Made by a program: the position numbers and the translations under genes. Below the pieces are notes generated by a model that was not told the origin of the DNA, searched no databases, and saw only the letters and a program-made list of their open reading frames with translations. A DNA stretch of 36,153 nucleotides from Nemertoderma westbladi (taxonomy: Eukaryota; Xenacoelomorpha; Nemertodermatida; Nemertodermatidae): contig JAUCBJ010002011.1 of assembly GCA_032718475.1 (NCBI GenBank), positions 1-36,153 of the forward strand, written 5' to 3'. Positions 20,077 through 29,290 of the stretch are shown here, piece by piece. Each line of letters starts with the position of its first letter. The stretch's first letter is position 1.

Positions 20077-22287
20077 ATGACTGAGTTGATAGAAGATGAT
20101 CTTGGTATCAGGGAGCGATATACTCTACCTTTACAAGCGTTTGTCGATAGCTTGATACGCGGCGACGCTGGTCCAACTACTACGGAGGACGATGGTCGTT
20201 ATATCGAACCGCCAATGTCCCAGGAGCAACTTACGCGTGAATTGGATTATAGAAAGTTCACCGCTCGCTACACGCATCGTAATGGTACGTATATGGACTT
20301 CTTAACTACTGGCCATCCTATCGATTTACATGACACGGACGATGTAGACACCGAAAGGGAAATGGTTTTATTTAAATATCATACCCAGCGGAGTCGGCAC
20401 GATCAACCGAGAATAGAACATGAGAATTCTATTCGAAACAGACTCGAAAGGGAAGACGTTGAAGAGCTGGATAAACGCAGCGACTTCAACGATTATCTGG
20501 AATTCCTGAGAGAGACATATCTCAATATTGCCAGCCAACAAAATCTAGAAACTCGATATCCTCAAGGTATACATCATGACCCTATGATAGAACTCAAACG
20601 ACTCTATTTCACTATGATGTATCTTACCGCCGATCGACCCCTACTTGTCGTCCCAGATAGCTTCGAACAGATGGAGGAATATTGTAAAAGTGGAGAACGA
20701 TCACCCACGTTTCCCCTGCAGGACGTGCGTCTTTGGTATTACTGCGACGAATGCCCTAGACCCAATCAGCAAACGGAAAGACATAAACATCTGTGGAGAC
20801 TTTGCGCTAAACACAGTTTTACACGATATACTTATGGGAGTTTCGAGCGAAACCTGTTCGACGTATCACCTACGATCGCTCGACTCAAACGATCCTTGAA
20901 TAAACCAATGATCAGAGTTCCGGAATACTCGGTCAGACCTCCTCATTCCTCTGTTAGACCTCAGACTCTAGATCCTAACAGTATCACGGATCCTCCCGAA
21001 CTGTACTCACTGTTCAAAGATCTAGTGTTACCCGAACAGTTGATCGGTGGCACTCCGGTAGTGGGCTCACTAGATATTCGCCAACCCTACCTAGCCGGAT
21101 TAGGATGCGGTCATCTAATATCGCCGTTTAACCCATACAACCGTCCCGGCTTAACCCCGATACAACCCATTACTGAAGTCGAAGAGAGCGTTGTACGAAA
21201 CGCGTTAGACGCTATTCGGCAGAAAATCAGAAAAGGAACTTACGATTGTTTAGAGAAACATAAATTGCAGCAACAAGTCCAAGCGGTAAAAGAATTAGCT
21301 TTACCTCAGTTCAATAGAGAAATCCAGGATCTCGAGGAAGACATCGAACGTGGACGCACCTACTCTTTACAAGAGTTCCTAGACGAGCGTTTACAACAGC
21401 AAGCGGAGGAAAATCAGCACGAGGAGAGACATATAGAAATGGATGAGAGAGAAGAAGCAGCTTTAGCCCAGCCAGAAGCTCAAATTCTTCTAACGGATCT
21501 CTATTCTAAAACCATCATCCATCCTTCGATGGTTCCCCATTTTGGAGACAAACTCTTCGCCACGGCACAGCCTCAACCGGTTGATATCAACCTAAGATCT
21601 CGAGATCTTATCGCTGACACTCCCATGTTGCAACGTCCGCCAATCGAGGCCGCTTGTGTCGATGGTATACTCGTTGAACCTCCGGACAATAGAGCGGATC
21701 TTGTCCGTCGTATGGTACACGATGTTAACATACGCACTAGACCTTTACCGAACTCGTTTTATGGGATCAAAGATCACCCTTATTACGTCAATCTAACGCA
21801 ATATTACATGGTAAAACCGGAAGATCCTACACATAGTCTGAGGTTTCTACCACTAATAAATCCTCTCGATCTTGTCGAACTCGAACAACTGCAGAAACAT
21901 CTGGATCAGTTAGTTAAAGTAAACTCATTTCGAAAACCCTATAATGTTTCCAGAATAGAGAAAGAGACAATACCTCCGTATAATCTTGATGGATTCATCA
22001 AAACTCGATTAGTACACTGGAATCTTGACGTGTTATTCGAGGAGGAAAGAATACAACGATATGGAGATGTAGAAACATATACTACACAATATTTAAAGTA
22101 TAGAGATTTACCTAATGCTAGCGAATGCGCTACCTTGTGGCATCCAGTGGGAATGACTCTAGAAAACGCCACTAAAGAGTGGAATGAGACTCTTAACGTT
22201 ATCGAGATGTATGGAGTTGTCACTTACGATAACGAAGGTAGCGTTCCGGTTGGAGAACTGGGAACTACGCGAATGATACATATATGA
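20077..22287 (+). pseudogene. ORF3, first part (736 aa): large unrecognised protein of the giant element
   Basis: This is the open first half of a frame that continues to ~24332. The ATG is conserved in copy A, and an in-frame TAA lies six codons upstream here. I recognise no known family. Visible features are a possible zinc site at residues 223-246 (CDEC, then HKH and CAKH), a charged Gln/Glu-rich helical region at ~368-470 with LQQQ and ERLQQQAEENQHEER, and many Pro/Tyr-rich stretches such as PYNRPGLTPIQP. There is no signal peptide or membrane segment, no RT, integrase or protease motif, and nothing like an envelope protein. It ends at a TGA (22285-22287) with the same frame open beyond. 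Codon use and the long open length show it was selected as a protein until recently. Confidence 0.8.
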
Positions 22288-23058
22288 GGACTAGCTGGTT
22301 CTAGCCACGTATTTACTCGAGCGTGTTCCGATGTGATTGATTATTCTTTTGAGACCCTTACCGAGATACAAAAGAAACTCCGACATGGACAATTCGAACT
22401 CGTGCAGCGTTACGTCACCGACACCGAGCGCAAACCGGCCATGGGTATCGATGGATCGATGTTACCCCAGCCCGTGCTCGAGATGTTGTTTAATTAAAGA
22501 ATCCTTAAAATCGGCTCAGCTGTTTATGGAGATCTACAAAACGACTTTCGGAACATGGAGAACATTCCATACCCTTTCGTCGATACTCAGCTGATTGCTC
22601 CCTGGGCAGAAGGCCGAGGTTTCTTCCGCACTATGTATGCCAATACACCCAGCGGCATTACTAAAGTACAACGAACCTCCATCGGACATCTTGCCTTTCA
22701 AGAATACGGATGGAATTTCAAGGTTGGAAATCCTATCAATTACCAACAAGTATATGGAGATCATTATTCTCGTTTATACTTTGACGGACCATTGACCGCA
22801 CCTGGCGCCGTGTATAGCTTTATGAGTGTTCCACTTCGTCCCTCCTTAGCTATATACATGATCTTTGAAAAAGCCGCACTTGCCGGTTGGCTAGCGGATG
22901 TGTGCAGTCGTACCATACGCGCCCATCCCTTAATACTTGTAACCAAACTCGCCAAGCTAGATGAACACAATAAATTCATCCGCTTCGAATGTTTCAGGCG
23001 CTTTCTGACTCCGTTCCGTAACGTTGATAGTCAGTTCAAGGACCGCGCTCTGACCTAA
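22288..23058 (+). pseudogene. ORF3, middle part, interrupted by two TAA stops
   Basis: In frame with the preceding part: codons 738-806 are open to a TAA at 22495-22497, then 808-993 are open to a TAA at 23056-23058. The second stretch includes an ATG at 22555, but nothing suggests that a separate protein starts there. Composition continues that of the first part, including PSGITKVQRTSIGHLAFQEY. A moderately hydrophobic patch (SFMSVPLRPSLAIYMIFEKA) is too short and broken to be a clear membrane helix. All of this region is missing from copy A, so the stops cannot be compared with another copy here. Confidence 0.75.
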
Positions 23059-24332
23059 CTCAGCCTAAGAGACTCAGCTGCGGAGAAGTTAAACAGCGCG
23101 GGATTCGCCCTTTTCAAGGACGTTTGTATACAGAACTTACATTCATCTGTTATACAAAGACCTCGAATACCCACGGGTTATTCTGTCGTGGAAGTTCAGA
23201 CAGTGGGTTCGCTTGCGGAGACAGCCGCACCTATCTCAGCTATGCAATTGGAGGACGAACCAATATGCTTAGAATCTGAGGAGATTCAGCCTACCGCGCC
23301 CCGGAGCAGCGATAACGACTACGTCTTGGAATGGTATCAAGGTCCACAATGTCTCACCGCATACGATTATCTGCACGCCAACTATATTTCTCGAAAACGT
23401 TGCCGATTATGCGCATCGAGAGATCATTTCACCCCTATGGACTCAGACGTACCCTGCTCCTATTTCCACGAACAACCGATGATGGAGATCTATTGTGCGT
23501 ATTGCAGACTTAATAACTCACACATTTTTGCAGTCTGCCCACAATTTATGACTCAATGCCATCACTGTCAACTTAAAGGACATGCCAGTTTTAATTGCCC
23601 TTTTAACCGCGATTTAGAAAGCGTAGGTGAGATGATTACCCTGCGCTACATCCGAGCTTGGGAAGCGAACATGGATTTACATTGTGAGTCCCACCATCGC
23701 TATTACCCTGGACGCGCTTACGAAGGAGTTTACGCGTTCCATCCTTATCGATTCGCGTCTGTTGAACAAAAAACACGCACCCCTAGTTACGAACTAATGA
23801 AGCGTGTTGGTGAGTGCATTTCCACCAAATTTGTTCGCAAATATCTCAGGAACGTCAATCCTAACGATATTAGCTCATACCATTTGATTAATTTCATCCG
23901 TCAAGACCCTGAGTATGGCGATTTATTTATCAACTCGCACCCTGAGTTACAGGAAGTATCTCGACGGCCCTACGAATATCGAGCCCGAGAAAGCGAGCTG
24001 GAAAGAACCATTAAACCGAGGAAGTTTCTCACCACTCACGGTCCACCTACCGCTATTGTCCAGACGACTCGTCAGGGACCAGTAGGAGCTGCTGTCCTAA
24101 GACGCGCCCTAAAGGCCGTTAGACCTCGCTCTACTGAAGTTGATATCGATCAACCAGTTACCTCGACCGGCGGATACACCGATCGTAATCCTAAACCTTC
24201 TGATGCAATTGTATTGCACCCTTCACCCAGGAGTTACAGCCCTCCTAGTAAAGTGGCTCGCCCCAAAGAGAAAAGGACTCTTGAAAAGGACTCAAAAAAC
24301 TGCGTAAACGCCGTCCGCGTAAGAAAGACTAA
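23059..24332 (+). pseudogene. ORF3, C-terminal part with zinc knuckles and a basic tail (frameshifted)
   Basis: Same frame as the first two parts. Residues ~1109-1175 carry Cys/His clusters: CRLCASRDHFTPMDSDVPC, CAYCRLNNSHIFAVC and CHHCQLKGHASFNC. The last is a canonical CX2CX4HX4C zinc knuckle, so nucleic-acid binding is likely. A Tyr/Arg-rich region follows, then a Ser/Pro-rich tail (PSPRSYSPPSK). The open frame runs on to 24414, but copy A shows the original end differed. The DNA for a basic KKLRKRRPR tail is present here in another frame, ending at a TAA (24330-24332), so an indel near 24280-24295 shifted the end. That stop is 77 bp before the LTR. The ATG-like start at 23188 is not a true start. 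Confidence 0.75.
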
Positions 24333-24409
24333 CTGTTTAGAGTATTTTTATATTTTAGAAACTGTGATTTTTATATTTTATAGAATTAAATCCCATTTTC
24401 TGAGAGCGG

Positions 24410-25277
24410 TGTAAAAGCTTTTGCGGAATTAGCCGGTTATTTTCCCTGCAAAGTTCTCTGTAGGTGTTTTAACGGACATCAAAAGCCGTTTCCTTACTGT
24501 ACTGGTGTTTTAGTGGACATAAAAAGCCATTTCTTCTGTATGTGTAGTTTAGCAGACATAACTAGCAATTCTATGTCGCAATACGCTAAAATCCTCTTGA
24601 AACAGTGTAGTTACTATGACGACAGCTAACAGCTGATCTGTACACGTGTAGCTTTTCCTTTGTTCTCTGTCGTTTCTTTGTTCGGTCAACCAATCAGAGC
24701 GATTCTCCTGCTTTTTGTACAGAAACCTCCGGGAAATCGCGCAATGCATTATGGGTTAATGTTTACCTTTTTTCCTGATGCCAGAAGACCGGCTTTGGAA
24801 TATCTGTGTTTTCAGGCTTTAGCCCAACATTAGTAGGCTTGATCATCAAAACGTATATCTGTTATCCTACTCAAACTAATCAATGCAAATCATATTGTCA
24901 ACTACAAACACCGCATTTTTACTGCTATTTACTGTCGGTCATTAATTATCGGTTGATGGAATATTATTATATTTGGATAATATCGATCAATAATCAGAAA
25001 CCCCAATCTTCTTGATATACTGAAGGTTAGAGAGACCGGTTACATATAACAATTGCGACTTACATTAAAGTGGTTTTAGAGTGAATCTAATGCTATTTCA
25101 TAGGCACTACATGAGTCGGTTGCTGTTCTCTTTATATGTGACTAAAATTAGTGAAGGTCGGCAGATCAGTGTGCAGTATTGTGCGGTAGTGTGCATGATT
25201 GTGACTGATAACAAAGCATCTCCTAAAGAATGCGCTTTATACGTGAATCCATAGCCATCCCGTTGTGTCTAGTATAA
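24410..25277 (+). repeat. 3' LTR of the giant element, right end missing
   Basis: It begins TGTAAAAGC after the purine-rich TGAGAGCGG. It matches 6736-7603 base for base in length, with differences at about five places (for example 24447, 24455, 24545, 24552 and near 24847). It stops at 25277, where the 5' LTR would continue for another 311 bp. A CCAAT box lies at 24690-24694. The abrupt end means deletion or replacement by the DNA that follows. Confidence 0.85.
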
Positions 25278-26004
25278 CCCAGTGAAAAGTGCGCAAGCGA
25301 ATCGCAAGTGATATTCATGCGCCATGCGTTATTCTTGCGGAAAAATTATTAGTGATAAAACTCCTGCGATACACTTGCGAATCACATTCGTTTTATCTCA
25401 TGCGAAAAAACGCATTGGAATCACTTATTAAAGAAATTTGTGAAATCAACACTTATGAATTTCTTGAGATTTATCACTCATTTGTCACCTTATGCTGTTA
25501 TGCCTTTTGCGGGCATATTTGAATTTGAATTTTTGGCGCTACAACCCTACAACTGTACTGGCTGACTTACTGCTGTACCGGTACGTACTGAATATCCGAA
25601 TGCAGGAATGTATTCATTCAGTACATTGCAGTTGCAGTACTGTTGTTTTGTAACTACCGGTATCATAGTTGTAGCAAGTAGTGACAGTGAAGTGTGAACT
25701 GCCTATGGACTGACGGAGTCACTCACAACTGCAGCAGTAGGCAGGTAGGCCTGCTTCAGTCAGGCAGTTTGCTTTGATGGTCAAGCTAGCACTAGCTGTC
25801 TACTGGTCTATAGCCTATCTGCTATCTGCAGTAGGCTGACTCTGACTGGGACTGGCCGTGTCTTGTGCTGCGTCCTACGTCTAGGTCTACCGGTACCGGC
25901 AGACCGGTACTACCTGACTACTGCCAGACTGCTGTACTCCTGTACTGTTACTGTATGCTGGTAGCAGTCTGCCGGTACCGGTCAGCAGGCAGCAGGTGCA
26001 GGCG
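25278..26004. other. Unassigned stretch after the truncated LTR
   Basis: The first ~250 bp contain repeated GCGAA/TTGCG words (AGCGAATCGCAAGTGAT, CTTGCGAATCACATTCG) and may be part of another element. The rest is rich in ACCGGTA, CTGCAG and AGGCCT. No convincing ORF or RNA was seen. Confidence 0.4.
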
Positions 26005-26013
26005 CAACTTTTC

Positions 26014-26505
26014 CGGTCCTACGACAGTACGAATTACCCAAAAATACCCCAAAACACCCCAAAACACCCCAAAATACTCCAAAAGACCCCAAAATAGTAT
26101 AAAACTACCCCAAAATACCCCAAAATAGTTTAGGCCTATAATTACTCCAAAATACCCCAAAATAGTTTAGAATTACCCCAAAATACTTTTTTTTGAGCCT
26201 TTGTTTTGGAAATTCAATTTACCCCAAAATATGGCAAAATGACGAATTACCCCAAAATAATGATGAATTACCCCAAAATAATTAAAAAATTTTTCTTCAC
26301 TCTCGTTTATTGTTTTGGTTCAAAAAACTTGCCACTGTAACCTGCTCCTTTCCCTCGCTGTTAAAAAACATTGTTAGCTTATTTTGGGGTATTTTGGGGT
26401 AATTTTTTAGCCTTTTTGGGGTATTTCAGTATTTTGGGGTAATTTTTGACTATTTTGGGGTACCGGTATTTTGGAGTATTTTGGGGTAATTCGTAGGTAG
26501 GACCC
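26014..26505. mobile_element. Foldback (Mutator-like) non-autonomous element
   Basis: CAACTTTTC occurs on both sides (26005-26013 and 26506-26514), a 9-bp target duplication. The ends are inverted: GGTCCTAC...ACGAATTACCCC on the left against GGGGTAATTCGTA..GTAGGACC on the right. The long arms consist of degenerate CCCCAAAATA units on the left (to ~26280) and TATTTTGGGG units on the right (from ~26380). Nine-base duplications and long inverted ends are typical of Mutator-like elements. No protein is encoded; the ORF over the right arm is a repeat artefact. The loop holds one copy of the bipartite motif (26304-26351). Confidence 0.7.
26304..26351 (+). repeat. Bipartite motif, copy 1 (forward)
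   Basis: CGTTTATTGTTTTGGTT, a ~15-base spacer, then CACTGTAACCTGCTCCTTT. It lies in the loop of the foldback element. Other copies: 27456-27498 (reverse), 29084-29132 (forward), 30878-30925 (reverse), 35885-35936 (reverse). Confidence 0.75.
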
Positions 26506-26872
26506 CAACTTTTCTTTATATTGGGGAAATTAGAGCGATCAAACTGTCAAAGCCAAAGCAGCAACGCAGCAAACACAGACTGAACTAGATTGGTTCATCA
26601 GTTCATTCGTTATGGTTAGATAAATTTAACAGGCCGAATTCAGGCATTTGTTCAAAATTATATTTTATACAGCACTAGCTGACTAGTAGGCCTAGCTGCA
26701 GAGCTGGGTACAGGGTACACCGGGTAGGCCTAGTCGCCTCGATCAGTAGATAGGCCTACCGGTTCCGGTAAGCTTACAATATAGGCCTATTAAAATAGGA
26801 TGGCTAAAACGTCTGTCCTTATCTGATCTGATCTGATCTGACGGTATCTGACACTTGTTCCACCTTGGTTCA

Positions 26873-26960
26873 GAGCCCACCTTGGTGTAGTGGTTATATT
26901 GAATTCACATCTCACGGAGGTTATGGGTTCAACCCCGGCATGCAGCATGGGCAGTAAGGG
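26873..26960 (+). repeat. tRNA-like SINE head with RNA polymerase III A and B boxes
   Basis: TTGGTGTAGTGGTTA (26882-26896) fits a tRNA D-arm / A box. GGTTCAACCCC (26936-26946) fits a B box about 50 bp downstream, the normal spacing. Flanking GCCCA and TGGGC could pair as a relic acceptor stem. The T-stem is imperfect and there is no obvious anticodon arm, so this is a tRNA-derived SINE or relic, not a working tRNA. Confidence 0.5.
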
Positions 26961-26966
26961 AAAATA

Positions 26967-27122
26967 CCCCGAATCGGGGTACAGCTCTATACACCGAATC
27001 GGTGTCATAGTGGAAAATAGTGACACCGATTCGAGATTTTCAGTAGAAAGCTATACCCCGAATCGGTGCTCTACTAGAAAATCTTCAGGCAGCGGAAAAA
27101 TTAGGTATACCCCGAATCGGGG
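26967..27122. repeat. Palindrome cluster 1 (CCCCGAATCGGGG family)
   Basis: Five copies of a 13-bp palindrome with a central A/T: 26967-26979 (CCCCGAATCGGGG), 26992-27004 (CACCGAATCGGTG), 27024-27036 (degenerate), 27056-27068 (CCCCGAATCGGTG) and 27110-27122. Most are flanked by TA. The first part resembles cluster 2 beyond the palindromes (GTCANAGTGGAAAA). Confidence 0.85.
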
Positions 27123-28098
27123 TATAGGAGTTATTTACGCCCCTCCAGAAAAATGATGTTTCACTCACGCCAGACTGGAATTCATAGTGCGAAAATTACA
27201 TTTTGTGCAGTACAATACTGTTTCATAGTCATAATATAAATGTGGTAACTATATTGATAGATAGGGCCTACTACTGAAGTATGGGAGGTACTGTATATTA
27301 CTATACTATATTGTACATTTACATTATTATTATTGCAGTGTTTTGTCTATCAACTGATATATAAATATGGATATGATAACAAAAAGTATGTTTTTTAATC
27401 GACACAGAGTACCAGTACATTAGTACCAGTACAGTAAATTCCATTATTAAGAGATAGGAGCAGGTTACAGTAGCTGCTTTTTTTTAACCAAAACAATACA
27501 TGAAACTACATTTCGAAATTGAGGGAAAATAGTAAGTTGTAGTTACAGTGGTGGGGTGGTGCTTTTAACTACTCAACCCACCCCTCTAGCCTCTAGGTGT
27601 ACAACTTAATCCGAGGATGACTAATATTAGACAATGTAGGCCTACGCCATAATAAAAAATAACATGTAATACTGTAAATCACATTAGCGGCAACTGCTCT
27701 GCCACCAGGAATAGCTCACATTATAAACTTGGCCCATTTATTACACTACCAATTTGTCACTGTCACGAGACCATATGTGGAGAAACCAAAGGCTAATTAC
27801 TACGTGGTGTACTCAAGGTAGCCTCGGGAGAAACGATATGACAGTTCGATAAACAAATTTAATCGTAGGACAATGAACCAGATATTATTTATACAGCAGA
27901 TTGGAAGACTGGTTTCGTATTTTCCATATCAGTCAACAGAGGCGTTATTTATTTAACTTTTATCTGCCACCTGTCTTCATCGAAAATATATTAAATATTT
28001 TAATTAATTTGTTCGTTTATATAACACTAATACTAATTAAAATATGAATTACATCACGAAAATCCATTAAAAAATATAAAAAACGACTAGAAAATATA
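27123..28098. other. Gene-free stretch between palindrome clusters
   Basis: AT-rich sequence with no convincing ORF. It contains one reverse copy of the bipartite motif (27456-27498) and a poly-T run near 27478. Confidence 0.5.
27456..27498 (-). repeat. Bipartite motif, copy 2 (reverse)
   Basis: Reads AGGAGCAGGTTACAG, a T-rich spacer, then AACCAAAACAATA on the + strand: the reverse complement of the pattern at 26304. It stands alone between palindrome clusters. Confidence 0.65.
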
Positions 28099-28277
28099 CA
28101 CCGAATCGGTGTCAGAGTGGAAAAAAAGAGCCGATTCGGTGTATTTTCGAGAAAATTGAATTCCTGAATCGGTGTACTAGAAAATACTGACCCCGAATCG
28201 GTGCTTCTGCAGGCTGTATGAATATATCGCAAGCCCCCATTCGGGGTACAGGGAGTCCTGGATACCCTGATTCGGGG
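28099..28277. repeat. Palindrome cluster 2
   Basis: Six copies: 28099-28111 (CACCGAATCGGTG), 28130-28142, 28162-28174 (degenerate), 28191-28203, 28234-28246 and 28265-28277. Several have one arm mutated. It starts with the same ~25 bp as part of cluster 1, so the two clusters probably arose by duplication. Confidence 0.8.
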
Positions 28278-28451
28278 TATAATTTACATTAGATTTTCCG
28301 GTACAATATCGAAGCCGGAAGATTTCATTATTACTCCAAAGTTTTCTTATTTGTAGTACACACCAATGTGTATTCGAATATGCTAAAACGAAATTGCGGA
28401 ATTAAAATCTTCATATGCGGAAATGAAGGAGAAAAAATGTCTATGGGAGAA

Positions 28452-28512
28452 CCCCGAATCGGGGTATACCAAAACCCCGAATGGGGGTTTGCTTCTATAC
28501 CCCGATTCGGGG
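28452..28512. repeat. Palindrome cluster 3
   Basis: Three copies within 61 bp: 28452-28464 (CCCCGAATCGGGG, perfect), 28475-28487 (one mismatch) and 28500-28512 (CCCCGATTCGGGG, perfect). A short ORF across it is an artefact of the repeat. Confidence 0.85.
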
Positions 28513-29290
28513 TATTTTCCCTTACTGATGGGGGCCAAGGTAGTTTTCGTTTCGTCACGAATGCTTTGAAGGGTTTAGCGAGGCATCTCTGCCTTGCATC
28601 CTTAAATGGTAGCTAAATGAGTACTGGAGTTTCTGCCCATGTCAGTCAATATAACACCCCCCCCCCCCTCTCTCTCTGAAACTAATGCTACTAACTAAAA
28701 GCCTAACTGAATCTAACTAAAAGGGATTCCTATAAAATAAGCTAGAAATTTTAATCTTGTTTTTAGCGGCGGGTGCCAAATTTTGGTGCCAGCCCCATAT
28801 TTTGCAATATTTCAATTTTGTAAATTGATTATATTTGAAGCTGTTTTTTCCGCAATAGGTGTTTTAGGCGTTCTAGTCTCGTTGGAATATATATGAATTG
28901 CACCATAGGCATATCATCAACGTTGTATTTTTCGGTGCCGTGTGCAAAATTTGGTGCCAGCAAGAAATTTTGAAAATTCATTCAATAGTTCAATTGATTG
29001 TGACAACTCATAGTCCTATCTATTGTTTTATTGTTATTGTCCTAACAACTATACATCTCGGTGGGTGAAAATTTTCAACAACATCGTTTATTGTTTTGGT
29101 TAGAAATTGCCGCCTTGTAACCTGCTCTTTTCCTTCAATTGGAAGGTAAAAACATCGTTTGATTCCCACCTTCCAACCCACCTTCCAATCTTCCTTCATT
29201 GTCTGGGTATAATAAACTCCACTGTATCAGTGGCAATCAGGGCAATATGGGGAATGTTAAAGTGTTTCGCCATATTCGGCAGCAACAGTA
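28513..29290. other. Gene-free stretch with GGTGCCA words
   Basis: It contains a poly-C/CT microsatellite near 28657-28677. Two blocks share the pattern GGTGCC...TTTGGTGCCAGC (about 28768-28792 and 28935-28963), and there is a forward copy of the bipartite motif (29084-29132). No gene was recognised. Confidence 0.5.
29084..29132 (+). repeat. Bipartite motif, copy 3 (forward)
   Basis: TCGTTTATTGTTTTGGTT, a spacer, then TTGTAACCTGCTCTTTTCC. About 160 bp left of the TA-flanked MITE. Confidence 0.7.

Larger units (their letters stand above)
6736..25277 (+). mobile_element. Giant BEL/Pao LTR retroelement with an extra large 3' gene (ORF3)
   Basis: Near-identical LTRs at 6736-7914 and 24410-25277 enclose a BEL/Pao gag-pol and ORF3. 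The order is LTR, leader (7915-10231), gag, pol, spacer (18381-20076), ORF3, a ~77-bp tail, then LTR. The missing 311 bp of the 3' LTR imply an original length near 18.9 kb, roughly two to four times that of a usual BEL/Pao element. No LTR-like repeat flanks gag-pol more closely. Copy A repeats the arrangement ORF3 then LTR, which argues against chance nesting. No target duplication can be tested because the 3' end is truncated, and no convincing tRNA primer site was found after the 5' LTR. The alternative is two elements nested in one another. Confidence 0.7.

Noticed and set aside
15264-23058. A genetic code with reassigned TAA/TGA
   Set aside because: The transposase and accessory gene at 32124-35716 use stops normally, and the retroelement breaks include frame shifts too.
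20077-24414. ORF3 as an envelope protein
   Set aside because: No signal peptide, membrane anchor, cleavage site or glycoprotein-like Cys pattern; instead there are zinc knuckles and a basic tail.
26040-26500. Ciliate-type telomere repeats (CCCCAAAA)
   Set aside because: Units are degenerate, separated by extra bases, inverted on the two sides and bounded by a 9-bp target duplication, so this is a transposon.
26873-26960. A functional tRNA gene
   Set aside because: A and B boxes are present but the T-stem mispairs and no anticodon arm forms; a SINE head is more likely.
26967-28512. CRISPR array
   Set aside because: Spacing is irregular, the repeat is a 13-bp palindrome with variable arms, and the context is a eukaryotic transposon zone.
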